DNA of 64,000 nucleotides from an uncultured Oribacterium sp. (GTDB lineage Bacteria; Bacillota; Clostridia; Lachnospirales; Lachnospiraceae): NCBI GenBank assembly GCA_946413525.1, contig CAMKKZ010000013.1, positions 1 to 64,000 of the forward strand, read 5' to 3'. Shown piece by piece: positions 63,347 to 64,000 of this stretch (position 1 is its first letter; each line of letters starts with the position of its first letter). The notes under the pieces were generated by a model. It saw only the letters and a program-made list of their open reading frames with translations, ran no database searches and was not told where the DNA came from. The position numbers and the translations under genes were made by a program.

Positions 63347-63377
63347 AGGGAAATGCTGATTTAATCAGCATTTCCCT
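63347..63377 (+). terminator. Palindromic hairpin after the lipoprotein gene
   Basis: AGGGAAATGCTGAT and ATCAGCATTTCCCT pair perfectly around TTA. No T tract, so termination is uncertain. A degenerate relative lies at 63285-63335. Confidence 0.4.
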
Positions 63378-63454
63378 AAGACCCCGGCTCGGTCGGCTTT
63401 CTAGGGCCTAGGCCAGTCAACTTTTTAAGGCCCCTCCAATAGCAGAAACCGAAG

Positions 63455-63504
63455 CTGCCGCCTCCGAAACAGAAGACGTCCCTCTTCTGTTTCGGAGGCG
63501 GCAG
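63455..63504. repeat. Perfect 22-bp hairpin
   Basis: Arms 63455-63476 and 63483-63504 (CTGCCGCCTCCG ... CGGAGGCGGCAG) pair along 22 bp around a 6-nt loop, 217 nt past the HAD gene end. No T tract follows on either strand. Confidence 0.8.
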
Positions 63505-63506
63505 AA

Positions 63507-63640
63507 TTTGAATCTTCGGAACCTTCTGAACCTTCTGAATCTTCTGAATCTTCTGAACCTTTGGAATCTTCTGAACCTTTGGAATCTTCTGAACCTTCGG
63601 AATCTTCTGAATCTTCGGAATCTTCGGAATCAAAGAAAAT
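63507..63640. repeat. 9-nt microsatellite (TTCTGAATC units)
   Basis: About 14 imperfect units of TTCTGAATC/TTCTGAACC/TTCGGAATC. Minus-strand frames give Ser-Glu-Asp or Lys-Ile-Pro runs, which I do not take as coding. Confidence 0.75.
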
Positions 63641-63720
63641 TATCGAGCCTGTAGCCCCAAACAATTGAAAACGTGACCGAGAAAACACAGCGAAATGCCG
63701 GCATGCCTCCGCGGAAAAAA

Positions 63721-64000
63721 CTAATCTCGCATGCTGTCCTCCAGCGCCTCTGAAATCGTTTCCACCACCTTTGTCGCCCGCCTTTTGAGCTCCTCCGGCG
63801 CGTATGGGAAGGTGTAAGACACATCGGCAGCGTCAATCAGCGGAAGGTCGTTAATGGAATCTCCGATACCGTACAGTCGGCATTCTCCAAAATAATCCCT
63901 GACAACTTGCACACCTTTCCCCTTCGAACATCCCCGGGGGGCGATGTCAACCTCCACCACATTCTGGAATGCCTCCACATATTCTGCATACTGCTCATTC
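63721..64000 (-). CDS. HAD-superfamily (Cof-type) phosphatase, C-terminal part
   Basis: The frame is open to the window edge (upstream codons read NEQYAEYVEAFQNVVE), so the start is outside. The C-terminal Cof/HAD IIB motifs are present: PRGCSKGKGVQVVRDYFG (conserved Lys of motif III) and YGIGDSINDLPLIDAADVSY (motif IV GDSxND with the metal aspartates), then a helix ending LEDSMRD. Such enzymes dephosphorylate sugar phosphates, flavin mononucleotide or similar. Substrate unknown. No operon partner visible. Confidence 0.88.
   Translation of the reverse strand, partial: NEQYAEYVEAFQNVVEVDIAPRGCSKGKGVQVVRDYFGECRLYGIGDSINDLPLIDAADVSYTFPYAPEELKRRATKVVETISEALEDSMRD

Larger units (their letters stand above)
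63162..63720. other. Gene-free intergenic region with hairpins and a microsatellite
   Basis: Holds a hairpin at 63347-63377, a second perfect hairpin at 63455-63504 and a 9-nt microsatellite at 63507-63640. The short open frames across the microsatellite are repeat translations (SED and KIP runs) without ribosome sites. Confidence 0.65.

Noticed and set aside
63376-63688. Overlapping minus-strand frames coding SED and KIP repeats
   Set aside because: Both are translations of a 9-nt microsatellite, with no ribosome site and GTG or chance starts.
1-64000. tRNA or rRNA genes
   Set aside because: No cloverleaf-type or rRNA-like sequence recognised on either strand; a tRNA scan was not run.

Overview
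The window looks like a chromosomal segment of a Gram-positive anaerobe, most likely Clostridia and probably Lachnospiraceae. Supporting signs are strong GGAGG ribosome binding sites, many lipoproteins with a Gram-positive surface character, an FMN riboswitch feeding an ECF riboflavin transporter, a citrate lyase operon, and an IS remnant with a DUF6431-type partner, which I associate with that family. The taxon is inferred from gene content, not from a marker gene. Nearly all genes lie on the minus strand.

Region by region. (1) 1-9.3 kb is a visibly AT-richer defence island: a type I R-M pair (hsdS cut by the window edge, hsdM with an in-frame amber codon), a frameshifted OLD-family ATPase/nuclease, and an apparently intact Eco57I-like pair (bifunctional R-M enzyme plus separate methyltransferase) behind a small HTH gene. 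(2) 9.4-11.0 kb is a decayed insertion sequence. (3) 11.3-15.6 kb holds a YtcJ-like amidohydrolase and a convergent M13 metallopeptidase lipoprotein. (4) 15.8-52.5 kb is the main feature: about 20 co-directional genes around a type IV secretion-like core. The core is a VirD4/TraG coupling ATPase with a very acidic tail, a PrgI/VirB3-VirB4 fusion ATPase, two polytopic VirB6/TrbL-like proteins and a VirB2-like pilin. With it are two C-terminally anchored Ig-like proteins, a solute-binding-type lipoprotein, a 1292-aa lipoprotein, a secreted wall protein, a histidine kinase paired with a degenerate paralogue, and two very large soluble proteins (2029 and about 1129 aa). No relaxase, integrase, replication protein or peptidoglycan hydrolase is visible. 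(5) 53-55.8 kb is citDEF, followed by a YfbR-like nucleotidase, a Bax-inhibitor-1 protein, a LysR fragment, a creatininase-family protein and an FMN-riboswitch-controlled ribU. (6) 60.9-64 kb holds a repeat-bearing lipoprotein with an RsiV-like C-terminal domain and the 3' end of a HAD phosphatase.

How it may work together: the ATPases, channel proteins and pilin of region 4 could form a cell-envelope channel that exports proteins rather than DNA. The two giant proteins without signal peptides are candidate cargo or machinery, the lipoproteins and Ig-like proteins candidate external parts, and the kinase pair a candidate sensor. This is inference from gene content and order.

The intergenic spaces are unusually rich in repeats. 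One dispersed element (copies near 2.6, 20.2, 29.5, 38.8 and 46.9 kb, weaker ones at 57.4 and 59.2 kb) forms an A-rich-loop hairpin whose stem changes sequence but largely keeps pairing, and in the cluster it sits directly against a ribosome binding site. Others include a shared 43-bp segment (15.7 and 32.8 kb), an array of four hairpins (32.7-32.9 kb), a repeat adjoining two gene starts (16.5 and 31.4 kb) and several minisatellites.
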